Assembly: GCA_018894105.1 (NCBI GenBank)
Contig: CM032123.1
Span: forward strand, 621,001-685,000
From: Jacaranda mimosifolia
Lineage: Eukaryota > Streptophyta > Magnoliopsida > Lamiales > Bignoniaceae
DNA: 64,000 nucleotides
Direction of reading: 5' to 3'
Part shown: one piece after another, positions 48,734 through 62,560 of the stretch
Layout of the letters: the number at the start of each line of letters is the position of its first letter
Position numbering within the stretch: position 1 is the stretch's first letter
Notes under the pieces: generated by a model
What the model saw: the letters and a program-made list of their open reading frames with translations, nothing else
Told to the model about the DNA's origin: nothing
Databases searched by the model: none
Position numbers and translations under genes: made by a program

Positions 48734-49079
48734 TTGAAATCCAGTGGAGGCCATTGGTGCTCCTTTTTTTTTTTTTGATCAACATTGGTGTTCTTTGTTA
48801 AATTAGTAAATGATATAAGTATGCCTTTGAAACAGTCTACCATCTTGAAATCCAATGGAGGCCATTGGTGCTCCCTTTTCTTTTTCTTTTTTTTTGATCA
48901 ACATTGGTGTTCTTTGTTAAATTAGGAAATGATATAAGTATGCCTTTGAAACAGTCTACCATCTTGAAATCCAATGGAGGCCATTGGTGCTCCCTTTTCT
49001 TTTTGGATCAAAATTGGTGTTCTTTGTTAAATTAGTAAATGATATAAGTACGCCTTTGAAACAATCTACCATCTAGAAA
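48734..49079 (+). repeat. Triplicated 117 bp repeat downstream of the small gene
   Basis: Three copies start GAAATCCAGTGGAGGCCATT or its AATGG variant, at about 48736, 48848 and 48966. Each contains ACATTGGTGTTCTTTGTTAA (or AAATTGG) and ends GAAACAGTCTACCATCT with small changes. The copies differ mainly in the length of a T/C run, so they are recent. Confidence 0.85.
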
Positions 49080-49839
49080 AGGTCACAAATATTGCTCTCA
49101 GGTGAAGTCGACTCTTGGCAGAGTCATTAATGGGGACCATGATTTGTGGAGAAAACAACATCATGCCAACAAACATCAACGTTTTTGGTCATTCAGGGGC
49201 CAACCGTTTGGGACGTTGTCTATAATTAAGATTAGTAGTTTATCACACGGCAAGTATAATTATATGTAATTACAGCAAATAGCATGAATAGACCTCTTAT
49301 CTTGATTTCTTGAATCGAGATCCTGATGTATATAGACTTTTTGTTTTGTTGTGCTTTGCTAGATCTAGGTAAGGTATACGAAAAAAAAAATTATTTGACT
49401 AGAAATGACATCTGTTATATCAATAATACCAAAGGCTCCGAATAAATTAAATATGTGCATTAAGATACGAAAGCTTTTTTTCATTTTATTTTGGGGGTTT
49501 AATATTAAATTATAACGTGTCACACAATCGAGAAGTATTTTTTTTTTTTTTGGGGGGGGGGGGGGGGGTCATTTCGGTTTTGGATCTGGGATGAATAGGT
49601 TCAAGAGATGAGAAAATTAAGGATACCCACTAGAAGACTAATGTACCCAATCCATAATGATGTACCGAAAAATACAACATTTTTGTACTTGACCAACCAT
49701 CAGGAGAGACAGGCCTTATGACGAATGTCTATTTAAAGAAATCTTAGATGCATCACGGATGCACTTAAAGACAGTGTATCTAGCTGTTTTCACGGAAGAG
49801 AAGCAGCCAAGAAACAAGAATCTTATCATATTATTCTTA
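49080..49839 (+). promoter_or_regulatory. Promoter region of the CYP714 gene
   Basis: It includes a T run (49538-49551) followed by a run of 17 G (49552-49568). An upstream in-frame ATG at 49759 would add 27 residues to the P450, but the downstream ATG gives the usual membrane-anchor start. No definite TATA box was found. Confidence 0.4.
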
Positions 49840-51843
49840 ATGGATTTGTTTCAAGTTTTTGTATCCTTTGCCTTGGTACTGATTCTTGGGCTGTTTTTGA
49901 GACTATACAGCGCCCTGGTGGTGAAGCCGCAACGGTTGCGCCACTCGTTGGGAAAGCAGGGTATTGGAGGGCCACCGCCCACTTTGCTGCTTGGAAACAT
50001 ATTGGAGATAAAAAGGGCTCGAACCTCAGCCCCCAAGGCGGCGGCAGCCACCACCGGACCACCTGTTTCTCACAACTGTGGAGCTGCCCTCTTTCCCGTT
50101 TTTGATAAATGGAGGAGGCAATACGGTGGATATACTACAAACTGATCTTGCCTTTAAATTCTAAATAGATTCTTGTCCCTTATTTTTTTATTTCTCTGAG
50201 GTCAAGATTATGATATGTAATACAGGTGAAGTATTCATGTTTTCTCTTGGTAACACTCAAGTACTGCATGTGAACCAATATGATGCTGTAAGAGAGATAA
50301 CCACTTGCACATCACTGGACTTGGGGAAGCCTTCATATCAAGCAAAAGAATTTCATTCTTTGCTTGGTGATGGTATCCTGACTTCAAATGGCAAGTTTTG
50401 GGCTCATCAGAGGAAGATTCTTGCACCTGAATTATTCATGGACAAGGTTAAGGTAGGTGGGTGGGTGGTGTGTGTGTGTGTGAGCACATTTACCTGAATC
50501 TTGTATATTAATCAAAGAAAAAATATCTCAACATTTCTTTCTTAGCCAAATAAAATGCTTTTTGATTTTTGTAGGGAATGGTAAGTTTGATTCAGCAATC
50601 TACATTCATGCTGATAAACTCATGGGAAGATCTGATTGATGCTCAAGGTGGAATAGCAGATATTAAAATTGACCAATACCTGAGGAAATTTTCAGGAGAT
50701 GTAATCTCCAGAGCTTGTTTTGGAAGTAGCTATTCTGAAGGTGAAGATTTTTTTAAGAAACTCAGAGCTCTTCAGGAAGTATCATACAAGAAAGGTTTAT
50801 CTATAGGGATTCCAGGCATGAGGTAGCACTTTTCGCCTTTCCTTCTTTCAACCCTGATGATAATCAATCCAGTTCTTTGAGCAGAAAAATATTAATTTTT
50901 GTGTAAATTTACTAGTTATGATTCTTGATTATGTAGATATATTCCTACAAAGAACAATAGGACAGCATGGGAGCTAAAGAAAGATATAAGACAATTAATC
51001 TTGAAGTTAGTAAAACAGAAAAGCGAATCCAAGTTAGAGAAGAATCTGCTGCAAATGGTTCTTGAAGGGGCTCAAAGTAGTAATCTAAGCCCAGATGCAA
51101 TAGATCGGTTTACCATAGACAACTGCAAAAACATTTACCTGGCTGGATATGAGACTACTGCTATTTCAGCCACATGGTGCCTCATGTTATTAGCTTCAAA
51201 TCAAGAATGGCAAGATCGTGTTCGGACAGAGGTTCTTGAAATTTGCAAGGGACAAGCTCCAGATTCTGATTCCATTAAGAAGATGAAACAGGTATACAAT
51301 CACCTAATCTAACAAATTGGAGTTCATGTTATAAAGTCTTTTCCTTATTGTATGTCTGAAAATGAAGCCAACTGTACTATGATTTACATTTTCTTGCAGC
51401 TGACAATGGTGATTAATGAATCACTGAGGCTTTATCCTCCGGTGTCTATAGTATCAAGAGAGGCCTCAGAAGACTTGAAATTTGGGAATATTCATATTCC
51501 TAAGGGTGTAAATATTTGGATACTGGTGACAACTTTACATACAGATCCAGAGATATGGGGACCTGATTCTTACCAGTTTAAGCCAGACAGGTTTGTGAAT
51601 GGCATAACTGGTGCATGCAAGTTCCCACACTTGTTTATGCCATTTGGTGTCGGGCCAAGGATGTGTTTGGGGCTGAACTTAGCCATGGTTGAACTCAAAA
51701 TACTTCTCGCCCTCATTTTGTCCAAATTTTCTTTCTCCCTCTCTCCAAAATATGTTCATGCCCCTGCATTGCATTTGGTTGTTGAGCCTGAAAATGGGGT
51801 TGATCTTGTGATGGAAAAGCTAAAGTCCCCTGTGGTTGCTTGA
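49840..51843 (+). CDS. CYP714: Cytochrome P450, CYP714 family, 5 exons
   Basis: This is an ER-anchored haem monooxygenase. Known CYP714 enzymes oxidise gibberellins or related diterpenes and often lower hormone activity; the substrate here is inferred only at family level. Exons are 49840-50125, 50226-50452, 50575-50822, 50937-51291 and 51400-51843, in phase, giving 519 residues. An N-terminal anchor (FVSFALVLILGLFLRLYSAL) precedes a proline hinge, GIGGPPPTLLLGN. Other marks are TSLDLGKPSYQAKEF, ILTSNGKFWAHQRKILAPEL, the I-helix AGYETT (about 323-328), ExxR as ESLR (379-382), and the haem loop PFGVGPRMCLG with ligand C461. An Ala-rich patch (SAPKAAAATTGPP) lies in the variable region after residue 60. 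Every key residue is present, so the enzyme should be functional. It converges with the FAB1-type gene downstream. Confidence 0.93.
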
Positions 51844-53177
51844 TTTTTATGGTATCCATAACAGCAGAAAAGTCAAGATCACAGGGCCAATTCCATTAGA
51901 CACATTCATGTTCCTCTTGATACTTGCACCAGAAAGTATTTGTTTCTTTTTCTCAATGGGACAAACAGCTTAAGATCTCTTGCGTGCCTATGTTTGAAGG
52001 ATTAAGAGGGGATCATATGCATAAATGTGAGCCGGGGGAGAGAGAGAGAGAGACGTTGCATGGTTTTCAACTATATTTGGCTTGTTATATACTTCTGTGT
52101 TTTTGGGAATAAAAATAACCATATTTGTTGAATATTTTCATGGCTCAACCAAATTTGAAGAGAGTTCAGAACAAAATGGTTCTGAGCCAAATTCAATAAG
52201 ACTTACTGGAGCATTCCAGGTGGATAAATAACTAAAGTACCACTCTTTAAATCCTGAACATTTTAAATTTCTTATTTAACAATGGATTTAATCCCCTAGA
52301 GATGAGCCAAATTCACAAGATTGGATAGAGAGAAGAAAATTCATAGCCTCTTAAAAGAGAGACTTCACATGCTACAGAGCTGAAACCAACAAGAAACCCG
52401 TGCCACCAACAAGATATATCAAACTTCTTTGGATTCTCACCATATACAAACTGCTTCAACACCTCCATATCAGCATCTTCACATACTTAACCTTTTAAAC
52501 AACCCCCCCATGCACCTTAAAAAGCACACAGCACACACACAAGCATATAAAGTCCGACGGGCCTAACACAGTCTTTCGGATTATTTTAGGACAATGGCAA
52601 GAATGAGATTCAGGTATGTGTCTAGACAGGAATTTTTTCACCTCCTATGTTTCTTTGTCTGCATACTTACATTATACTGCTCATCATATACTAAATTCTT
52701 CACCTCCTTTGATGTTTATTTCTCATGCTATGACTTACATCCCATCGTACCTCAGTGTAAAATCATTCAGACGAGCATAGTAAATTCAACCTCATCACCA
52801 AGAATGAAATTAAACGCCGCTTGCATTTAATTGCAAAAATAAGGATAAAATGCGAACCTTTGAACTTTAAGCAACATATGCAATTATGCATTATCATATA
52901 TTAATACCAATGGAAGATGCAACACACATTTTCATCTGTTGCGAATCATCCAAAAAGGAAAGAGCCTCATAAATTCCAATCCCTTTTTTACAATTACTCA
53001 AGATGATATAGATACAAAAATTTATACATGGCAACCTACATATAATGACCTATGGAACACAAAAAGGCCCCCAAATGTTTGGTGCAAAATTAAAAGCAGG
53101 ATAAGAGGGAACATGCTATGGCGATCAATTATATACAACATATGATATATAGACAGTGACTACAAAACAATAATTGA
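51844..53177. other. Convergent 3' region between CYP714 and the FAB1-type gene
   Basis: The first 270 bp are probably CYP714 3' UTR, with a GA run near 52038-52052 and an AATAAA-like word near 52109. The 3' UTR of the minus-strand kinase should extend left from 53177. Short frames at 52594-52830 and 52939-53145 show no family resemblance. Confidence 0.4.
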
Positions 53178-55792
53178 CTAGGACGAAAAGAAACCGTTTT
53201 GTTTACCATTGTTTGATGATATTAAGGAGCCAGCTTCATGTTTGCCTTGTTTCTGAAATGCTGCAAGAGACAAATCATCGTCAGGTTTGCCTTGCTTTTC
53301 AGACTTCTTGTGTAATGAACCATTTTCCACAGCTGGGCCGCAAAGTTTGCACGGGTTGGAAGATCTCTGGGAACACCAATGATCTGGAACGCTCAAAAAG
53401 TGGGTATTTATGAACTTTCTAAACCTCTTTTTGTATTCTTTGGGGGAGATGATAGTCGGTAGCTGGTTCTTAGGAACGACAAGCGAAGACTTGACCCAAT
53501 TCTCGAGTTGCTTGTCCCATGTATACTGCCTGAGATAGTCTATGATGCCACATGCCAGTTGGCAAAATTGAGCATCCACTCCCACCAGTAGAGAATAGTC
53601 CATAACATTGATTGACTGAAAATGAATCACACACAGATAGTCAGCAGCAGAAGCATTGGTAGGAAATAAAATGCTATCAATAGATCAATTAAAGCTTCGG
53701 CTCAACTCACGTTGAGGAAATTAGTGTCGTTATATACAGCCCGCTGCAGATTTCTCTTTGATTTCCTACTAACATAAAGAGGTGAAATGTTCATGTCGTT
53801 GACGAAATTTTGATCCAGAAGAACGTCTCCTGCATTATTGCCAGACATATTAAATCGAGCATGGAGAGCTCCTTTAAGATCATACTGTCTGGCTATATGT
53901 CGACCAAATGAAAGATTCTCCATCACAAGGAGATCATGTCTGGTCTCCTTCCCATTTTTTGTTGCTCTTAAGACAACCTAAGGTGCAAATTGTTTAGGAA
54001 TAGGCAAAAGACAGAAAAATGTAAGTTAGCATGCACCTATATGAGAGCCAGAAAACGATGCTACCAAAAGTAGATAGACTAACCTGGTAGATGCCGAGTA
54101 TTTTAGCAAGACAGGTCTGATTTCCCAGCTCATAGCACTGATTCATGTACTCAAAGTAGTTTGCGGCAAACTTCATGAATGAATCAAACTCCGTCCTCTT
54201 AATTTCTTTGATAATAAATCGATCATCCAGTGTTTTAGCAAAGAAGGATTTACTTTTTCCACCTTTGGCGTCCCAATTCCTACAACGGTTAAGAGAAGCA
54301 ATATAATTGACTTCAGAAGGACAACACCGATCTCGCAACAGACGGAACTGGCTTGCATACAGGCATACGACAGAGTATTTATGCTTTGCTGGATATTTCC
54401 CCAAACCCATAGAGACTTCTGGGTGGCTAGCACTGTAGGAAACCAATGAATCTAACAAATCTAAACCATCAAAACTTGATGAATGTGAATCTTCCAAGTT
54501 GGCAGGTGGAGAATGCATGCCATCAGAATCCACGGAACCAAATGAAGACCAATGAGGAGCAGTCAAAGAAAATACTCCTGTCAGTCTCTCGTTTGATTTA
54601 GCATCCATTCCTTTATCTTTCTGAGTGGCGTCAGCTAGATCCTCTGTTGCAATTGATGCATCCTTCAATAAGGTCAGAGCACAAGCTATTATGCTTGATA
54701 ATTCATCTTCATAGTCAGACACAATATAGTCATTAGTACCAAGAGGAATGTGTAATCTTGAGCCCTCATCAATAATCAATTTTTGAGCCGTTGATTCTGC
54801 AGCATAACTACCAAAAGATACAATTTTTGGCAAGTATCCTCTCTGGAGGTCCTCCATGTATTCACGTCGAATGTCGGTAAAGGGGGCCCAGATCCAACCT
54901 TTATCATTTTCTAGGTTAGATAACAAAGAAAGACGATGCTTTCCTCTTAGAGAATGGTTTGATCCGGCACCTTGAATATCAGTAGCTATCAACATTGTCT
55001 TATCCTTTTGCAATTCCACAGATGAACCGAAAGTATCATGTAGAGAGTTTCCCTCAACAGCATCAGAATGATATTCTACACTTGGTGCCACCAAGAATTC
55101 CTGAACTGCTAATCCATTTTCATTCCCCCCATGTCCTCTAGATCCTTCCACTTGTTCATCAATCCGAATCTCTTTAATTGCAAAATCATTGGCTTCAACA
55201 GATACAGCCAACTTAATTTCAGACCTAGACGAATTCTCTGGAGCACCATCACTATTTTCAACAGCAATATTAGCCTCACCAAGTTCTTGTTCAGTGGTCC
55301 CATCCTCCCTCTGTAGATGTTCTTGTGCTTCTGAGCCAATTGAATCAGTATCAATCACCTTAAGGTCGGATGAGAGCAATGCATGTAGTCTTCGATCCCA
55401 TATACATGATTCAAGAAGAAGTTCCAACCGAACACTATTCAAGCTTAGAAGTTTACATACAGCTTCATCTTCCCTTTCATTTTTAATGGCCTTTTGGATG
55501 TCAACCTAATATTGATTCGCATGATAAAGCAAAAATGAGAATGGCCTACAAACTCCTTTATACAATAGCATAAAGACAGAAAACCAAGATCAAAACTGCA
55601 CTATAATAATTGGACAAATGCTGACTTCTTGACAAAGTTAAATTGTAGTCATTACTAGATGTCTTCACGATGAATTTGTAAACTGGAAAATATACCCTAG
55701 AAACACTGTCTCCAACTTGCAACTCCTTTTATATCTAAAATCAGAATAAGGCTGGCAAAGTAGTTTGAAGCCATAAAAAGAATTAAGATAAG

Positions 55793-55824
<32 letters not shown>

Positions 55825-58800
55825 GAAAAAAAGAAAGAAGGGGGGTGGAGAGAGAGAGAGAGAGAGAGAGGAGTTAGCATCAGCTATCTCACCTCAAATT
55901 GAGATCTTTCCAGCTTCAACATCTCTTCAATATCGGAAAATTCCTTACTTGATCCCTTGATGTTCAGAGTTACCCCGACATATCGAGTTCTTATGTCCTT
56001 CAAAGACTTTGCAATATCCAAGAACATTGAAATCCCTTTTGAGTACACCTTAAAGAGAGGCAAACAAAGGTCTCAGTGAAAATAATGAAGTGAGATATAG
56101 TTACTCCTATAATAAGTTGGATCGTGGATGGCACCGGGTAGGGATAAAACAACACTATATAAAGGTACATACACTCTCAAAATCTTTCTTAAGAAACTCT
56201 CCTCTGACTGAAGAGTTGAACTCCAGCCTCTGAGGTGGCAGAGACACTGTGTAAGTTGCAACTGGTGAGTACTTGAACATTGCAACCATGGGACCTAATC
56301 TGAGTGTTAGCAAAAGATGAAAAGATGTTATTTAACAAATATGACAAAACTGGGAGCAAAAACTAGTATAAATACAAAATGGATATTGAAGCATCAAGGA
56401 ACCGGCAATCACTTGCTTATGAATAGATATCATCAAACAAAAATAACAGCCTAGAATGAGGAGAGCAGTTCCCCACCCCAAGAAAAAAGATAACGACAAT
56501 AATAAACAGAGAACATCCTTTCTTTATCCTCAAGAAGGAGACCGCCATTCCACTATGAAAAGCACCCGAGATATCACCATTCAGAAACATTTCACCAAAG
56601 TGCATGTCTTTCTAGAGGTAAAAATAGTCTCTCACCAAACTGAAGGCATAAGACAACCAATTGACCTTCCAATAATAATTAGAATAAGTGAAATTTGGCG
56701 TACCCAAAGAAGTAGAGGAAATCCTTATGGAAAGAATGACCACAGCTGGATGAACTATTGAATGAAGAGTGGTCTGAAAAACTGAGCTCCAAGAACTTTC
56801 CAAATGATAAACCACGGGCAGCAGTGGATATTAATACCCTCTTTGTGGATTTTGAGCTTCCATCATGGAATTTACACTGACCGCAGCGACTCCACATCCA
56901 AAGCTTCCCTTCAGTTTCCCCAGGCAAGCTTTCATTTGCAGGAAGATGTCTAACTTGTATTGTGAGTTGCTTATTATGATGTGCGTAGTAGAAAAAGTGC
57001 GCCTCAGGGGATTCTCCACAAGTCTTGCACTCAAGTCGCTGTGCAGGGGATGATTTCAGTAAGGTCTAAATTACAAAGAATACAAACCTAAAAGAATTTA
57101 TTTAGGATCAACTCAGGAAAACATAGTACAATCAACTTGAAACCAATTCCTTAATACATGAAGGTTTGGATGGTTTAGTTCATTTACTTAACAGCTGCAT
57201 ATCCTGTTCAAACAAAAAACTAAAGCACACTCAAGTATGATCCAGAAGATTGTAGATGATAATTAAACGCTAGCTAGTTTAACAAAGAATACTATCATAG
57301 GAACCGCAAAGTATCACTAAAAGGCCCAGAGGATGGAAAGAAATGACATTCTGAGCATATTTGTCAAGCAGCAACTACTCCTGAGATAAAATGCCAGTTG
57401 TTTGTTTAATTTCATTATTATTTTCATTTGCTAGATATATGAAAAAGCATTTTACTAGTACTAGGTTACTAGTTCATATGACATCAATATAAATATATCT
57501 AAAAGCATTGTAAAAAACTTGATACCACATTTTAAGATTTTGGTATAACTTTGCCCCTTCTTCAGCAATTATGAACTTTGAATTGTAACTTAAGACTTCA
57601 CAATGCAACCTTGGATATGCGAAACAAAGTTTCATCAACAAAAACTATTTAAATAATTAAGAAGACAAGTTCCAGAAAACCTGATTGAGCAAATTATCAC
57701 GCAAAAACTTTCCAAGAGGAACATCGAAGCTCCGATAAAACTTAATATGAGAAAAATGACTCTGCTCACAAATAGTCCCTCTTGAAGCATTGCGGCTTGA
57801 CATCAAAACTAAAATACTCTCAGAATCCAGTACTGCACTGATCTCATCCTTGCTTAGCATGTGATCTTCAGCACCATCACTATGGTTCCATGTATCTGAA
57901 GATTCTGTCTGGTGCGGCCGCTCATTATTATCAAAATTCTCTACCTCAGATCTAACCTTTGACTGGTACTCATGGCGATCTACAACCTCTGGCTCACTAG
58001 AAACCTGAACTTCATTTTGAGCCTGACCATCCTGATCTCTTCCATCAAAATCAAGTGGACTAGTTATATTCTCAGAAGAGTCGGAGAAAAGAGGAAAACT
58101 ATCATTCATAACCTTTTGGATAGATGCTGAAAGAGATAACCCTGGAAATGTTGCTGGGTCGTATGACTGAAAAGACAATGAAGAATTGCCTTCTGACAAT
58201 GAGATCAGCTTTTCTGAGCCCATTTGATAGAAGCCATTAGAAATAGGAATATCAGGCATCGATGAAGCATTCTGTTCTGTATCAGACTCCTTTTGGCCAG
58301 AAATTTTTGCCTCATCAGTGCCAACTGATATCAGTTGTTTGACTGTAAGGGCAAGGCCTACAACCTCACTGGGAGAAATCGTGGAGAACATTGCACTCTG
58401 ATCCAGAAGGAAAGAAGTCTCAAGCATTAAATGATATGCCATGACTACGGCACACCGGACAACACATTTTATCCTTTTCAATTCATCGCTGTTAGCTCCC
58501 ATCAACAGGATCTGCACAATGCCAATTATGTTAAATTAAAAAATTTCTGATTTCACCACAAAAGAAAATATAACAGTTTCGCTTACAATCTTTTCTTCTT
58601 TTCACACTTTATAAACAGGATATCATATTCATGGATCTCAGCAATATCCATATATCCTGCAAGTATTTCAGCCTTAAAAAAAAAAAACAATACATTTAGG
58701 TGAAGAAAACTTACTGTACATCCATGCCGACTAGGAGATCCTTCGAGGAACATTAAAGTTTTACTCGGCTTTTTCCCACCCTCACTGGAAACAGCATGTT

Positions 58801-60899
58801 CTTCCACAAACTTTTCAATATGAAATGAATCACACTGCCTAAGTTTTTGACCTACTGCAACCTCTGATGGCGAGATAGGTGAACCTATACAACGGGCAAC
58901 TCTGTCCAGACGATGGAGCTTCATATCGAAGACTAGCGTCATTCCTTTTGCAAGAATAGACTCTTGTATGTCACGAGAAACTGATTTCTCAACTAAAACA
59001 ACATTTGGATGGTACATCTCTATCATCTCAATGATGGATTTTAAATTGTCCTTTTCCTGTCAATGAATACATGATCGGAAAATATATACATATTTACATA
59101 TATATGCAGATATACAGACTATGTTTTACATGTGCAAGTTGAAATCAGAGGTTTCCAATTTACCTGTTGCATTGATTGAAATGATGACAATCCACCAGAA
59201 GAAAGATCAAGTGAGCCTTGTATCAACAGCAGTCTTGGGTTTTTGTACTTCGTTGGCATGTGTTTGTGAGCAGCATGCTTTTTGAAGACTAGCCCTTTGA
59301 TTAATTGACTACAGAATTGAAATTGGATTGAAGTTTAAATTAGATTCACCAAACAGATGACTTGTACAAAATCAATCAAGGAGTTACCACATTCACAAAA
59401 ACCAATCTGACTCTAAAGACACGTGAATAACAATTCTAGTTTATAAGTCTAGTCAGATTGTGTGGTAGCCTCAATGGTAAAACCTGGAATATAGCCCCCT
59501 TGACATGAACTCAGGGTTGAGAAACGCAAAAATGAAAAGTAATTCTGTCTCATTCTATGAGAAGTTGCATCATAAAAAATATCCACGTCTGGTACAATAG
59601 CATGCAAGTTAAAGGAGTTAAATATCCATCTCAAAACCACTTCATAACAACATATTTACTAGTTCATAAAGGAGATATCTTTTCAATGAGGTAGGACAAG
59701 AAGCAACTCTATATTATTTAGCAGACATTAAGACCAAGGTCCTGACTCCATGATCTCTCCTTAAAACTCTCCAAATAAGAACTCTTTCAGGGCATCATCT
59801 AATTTAAATAGACATATGCGAAACAAAATAAATCAGGAACAAAACACACACACACACACACACACACAAAAAAAAAAAAATTGATTATTACCTCTGAGTG
59901 CGCAAACCACTTTCAATACATTTAACCTTCACATATCCATCAGGATCCATTGCCCTACCCTCATATGTGTCAGGCTTCACGAAAGCAGCAGCCTCCCACG
60001 ATAATGAGGTCACTATATACACCCAATTCTCACCATAATTTCCAGAACAATCAACACCGACGGACTTAACTAATTGACTAACAAGGGCCGTAAATTTCCC
60101 GTTCCTAACATTGTTCATTGCTTTAAGCTTTTCCTCTTTGAACTTGTAACTTCCACTACCTCCTCCTCCGAAGCTGCTTAAAGAACTAGGTTTAGCCCAG
60201 GTGACGCCATCACCACCCTCATCATCATCATCATCGTAATTTGCAACACTACCTGTTATATCATCCTCCCGGTCTTCTGGTTCTGGAGGAAGCCAAAATT
60301 CAGCATCCACTTCATTATCTGAAAGAGATGTCCCAGATCCCTCAACAGATGAATGCACTCTTTCCACTTTGTTCTCTGCTCCTTCGTGACCTTCAGCAGT
60401 TTCTAGATTTCTGCTAGACCCGAAATTATCGGTATTTATAACCTCTCCACAATCATCTTTCACCAAATTACCAGGTTGATGGAAACCATTTAATTTAACT
60501 CGTAAGTTCGAGTCATCCGGATGCCCTTCTAATAAAGAACTGGAATCTTCTTGACTGCTGTCTGTGCTTCCGTCTTCCACATATCCCCTGCCAGAGAATA
60601 AACAAAATTAACTTAAGCTCAAATTGAAGTTGAAAATATGGAAAGTTTTGTAAAATTCAAGTGAATTTTTCTTCTCAGATAACATTTTTAACCATTAACA
60701 GAAGGAAACGGATTGTATACCGGTCATAAAAATTTGCGATAACTGAAATATCACCTGAAAAAGAAGGTTATAAGTAAAGGAACAGAGAGAAAATAATAGA
60801 ATGTTGAACAGAGAAATGACTAAGGAGCAAGAATTTACTGCAATTTGATACAGAACTATCACTGCTCCTTAATGAAGCAGTAGGACTGATTGATGGCAT
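53178..60899 (-). CDS. FAB1C: PI3P 5-kinase, FAB1C-type (no FYVE domain), 12 exons
   Basis: The enzyme makes PI(3,5)P2 from PI3P on endosomal and vacuolar membranes. Exons on the minus strand are 60899-60839, 60754-60721, 60587-59892, 59308-59164, 59056-58715, 58511-57681, 57065-56704, 56299-56173, 56048-55893, 55505-54084, 53977-53711 and 53615-53178. They join to 1626 residues. There is no FYVE finger at the N-terminus, as in Arabidopsis FAB1C and FAB1D, and the length fits FAB1C. Marks are AEFWLPPEPEDREDDITGS, the CCT chaperonin-like part (LIKGLVFKKHAAHKHMPTKY; HPNVVLVEKSVSRDIQES), a Cys-rich part (CKTCGESPEAH), and the kinase: GGKSKSFFAKT (about 1333), RFIIKEIK, YDLKGALHARF (D about 1425) and MDYSLLVGVD (D about 1487). 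Exon 1 starts MPSISPTASLRSSDSS. All junctions keep phase. Confidence 0.93.
55795..55870. repeat. CA and GA microsatellites in a FAB1-type intron
   Basis: A CA run (about 55795-55815), a G/A patch and a GA run (about 55848-55870) lie in the intron between exons 9 and 10, within 25 bp of the exon 9 donor. Length changes here could affect splicing. Confidence 0.8.
59848..59880. repeat. CA microsatellite followed by an A run in FAB1-type intron 3
   Basis: About ten CA repeats followed by about thirteen A end 11 bp before the exon 3 donor region. Another CA run lies near 61399-61416 in the leader intron. Confidence 0.8.
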
Positions 60900-62560
60900 T
60901 GTGAGAGAACTTCTCTCAATTCACAGAGTCCTTATAGTTTTTTCACCAAAAAACTTGCAAGGTATGGAAAGCATGCCCTAAATTTAATTTCATAGAATGC
61001 CAATCTTCCTGTTCTGTGCGGTTACTTGATTGCCAACATCACGCCACAATAACGTCACATATTACATTTGATACCCTTTCAGCCTGCATATTAAATGTAA
61101 ACAAGTTCAGAAGTTCAACATACTTCAGCTAAAAAAGTGACAAAAAGGAGTTTCCAATATGTAAAGTGAAAAAATCCAACATTTAAACTGAGAAATACAT
61201 AAAGGACCAATCTCCCAGAAGGTAAACAGTAAAAATAATCATGGTATTTAAATGTTAGTGCTGTGACATGCATCATTAACCTAAAAGGCTTACACAATGA
61301 AGAGCATTTTCCCTGAAGAATGAGAATCCAAACATTACAGTTGACAATGATATTCAACACTAGAAATAGTTCAAAAACTCATAGGGAAAATTAAAACACA
61401 CACACACACACACACAAATACTCAGATTTGGAATCAAATATGGTGAAGAGTTGCACAGATGAACATACCATAAAAATCCAGAAATAATTACTATACAAGC
61501 ACACAACTTTTTGCCTCCCCCTATTCCACCAACCCATTATTGGGGAAAAGGAAGGACTTGGTAGCTGACTTTAATGAATAAATTACACTTAGAAAAAAAA
61601 GAATAAAATAAAGAAAGAAGTATCCTTAAATACACGTTAGAAACAATTACATACAGACACTCAAATCAGTTATTCAAAATTCAAACTTTCAATTGGAACA
61701 CCAATCTTTAAATATGACGAGAGGCCGATTCTTTACTATTGGCATGAAGAGTAAAGTTATAATCTCGAAGTTTCCATAGCAAGGAATAGAAGACAATCAT
61801 TTGAACTCAACAGAAATAAATTACCAAAGGGAAAAATTGAAAAGTTCAATTATCTCATGCTGTAAATCCAAGTTGAACATAAAAATTTTAATATCCAAAT
61901 CGTGCAGAATTTGAAATTCCTGAACTCAACGAATTGAACAAGTCAAAATCTTGAAATTCAAATTAGTAAAAAGAAGAACCAACCACCAAAACTACCAAGA
62001 ATTTAACGGCGGTTGATCTGTTCACTCTCAAGTCAATATCATATCCGGTAAATCATACTATCCCATCATCAAGAACTGCAAAAATCATTAATTCAAACAA
62101 ATCCAACGGAAAAAGAACATAACCATACCGTTGATTTAGCCACATGAAGCTTCCGAAACAACAAGTTCAAGAATATAAAGAAAGAACAAAAGGAATGATG
62201 ATTGAGATAACTTACTCTCTTACAAATCCACTGAACAAGTAATCATGACCTTGAAATACTTCCAAAGAATATTATTGGCATAACCAATCTTCAAAGCCCA
62301 GATGACATCTCTTTCTTCAAGAAACAAAGATTTGAAAATCTTGGACATTCAAAAATTCAAGTACCTTAAAAAGGGTCAATGAAAAAGCACTCTCAACAAG
62401 AATGAAGTTGGACAAGTTTGCCGGTGTAGAGAAGAAATGAGAAAAAAAGAAGAAAAAAAAGATTTGTCTCTATACTGTGGCCCACAGCCCTGTTCTTCAC
62501 TGAATTTTTTTGAATTTTTTCTGCTATTCATTGATCCAAGGGTAGCATAAATATATGTGT
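60900..62560 (-). promoter_or_regulatory. Leader intron, leader exon and promoter of the FAB1-type gene
   Basis: On the minus strand a T/C-rich leader occupies about 62480-62220 and ends at a donor GTAAGTTATC near 62216. The intron would run to an acceptor shortly before the ATG at 60899, about 1.3 kb. A TATA-like ACATATATTTATGC lies near 62545-62558 on the minus strand. No coding frame of note is inside. Confidence 0.5.

Noticed and set aside
49759..49839. Upstream in-frame ATG as start of the CYP714 protein
   Set aside because: It would put 27 charged and mixed residues before the membrane anchor; family members begin close to the anchor, so 49840 is preferred.
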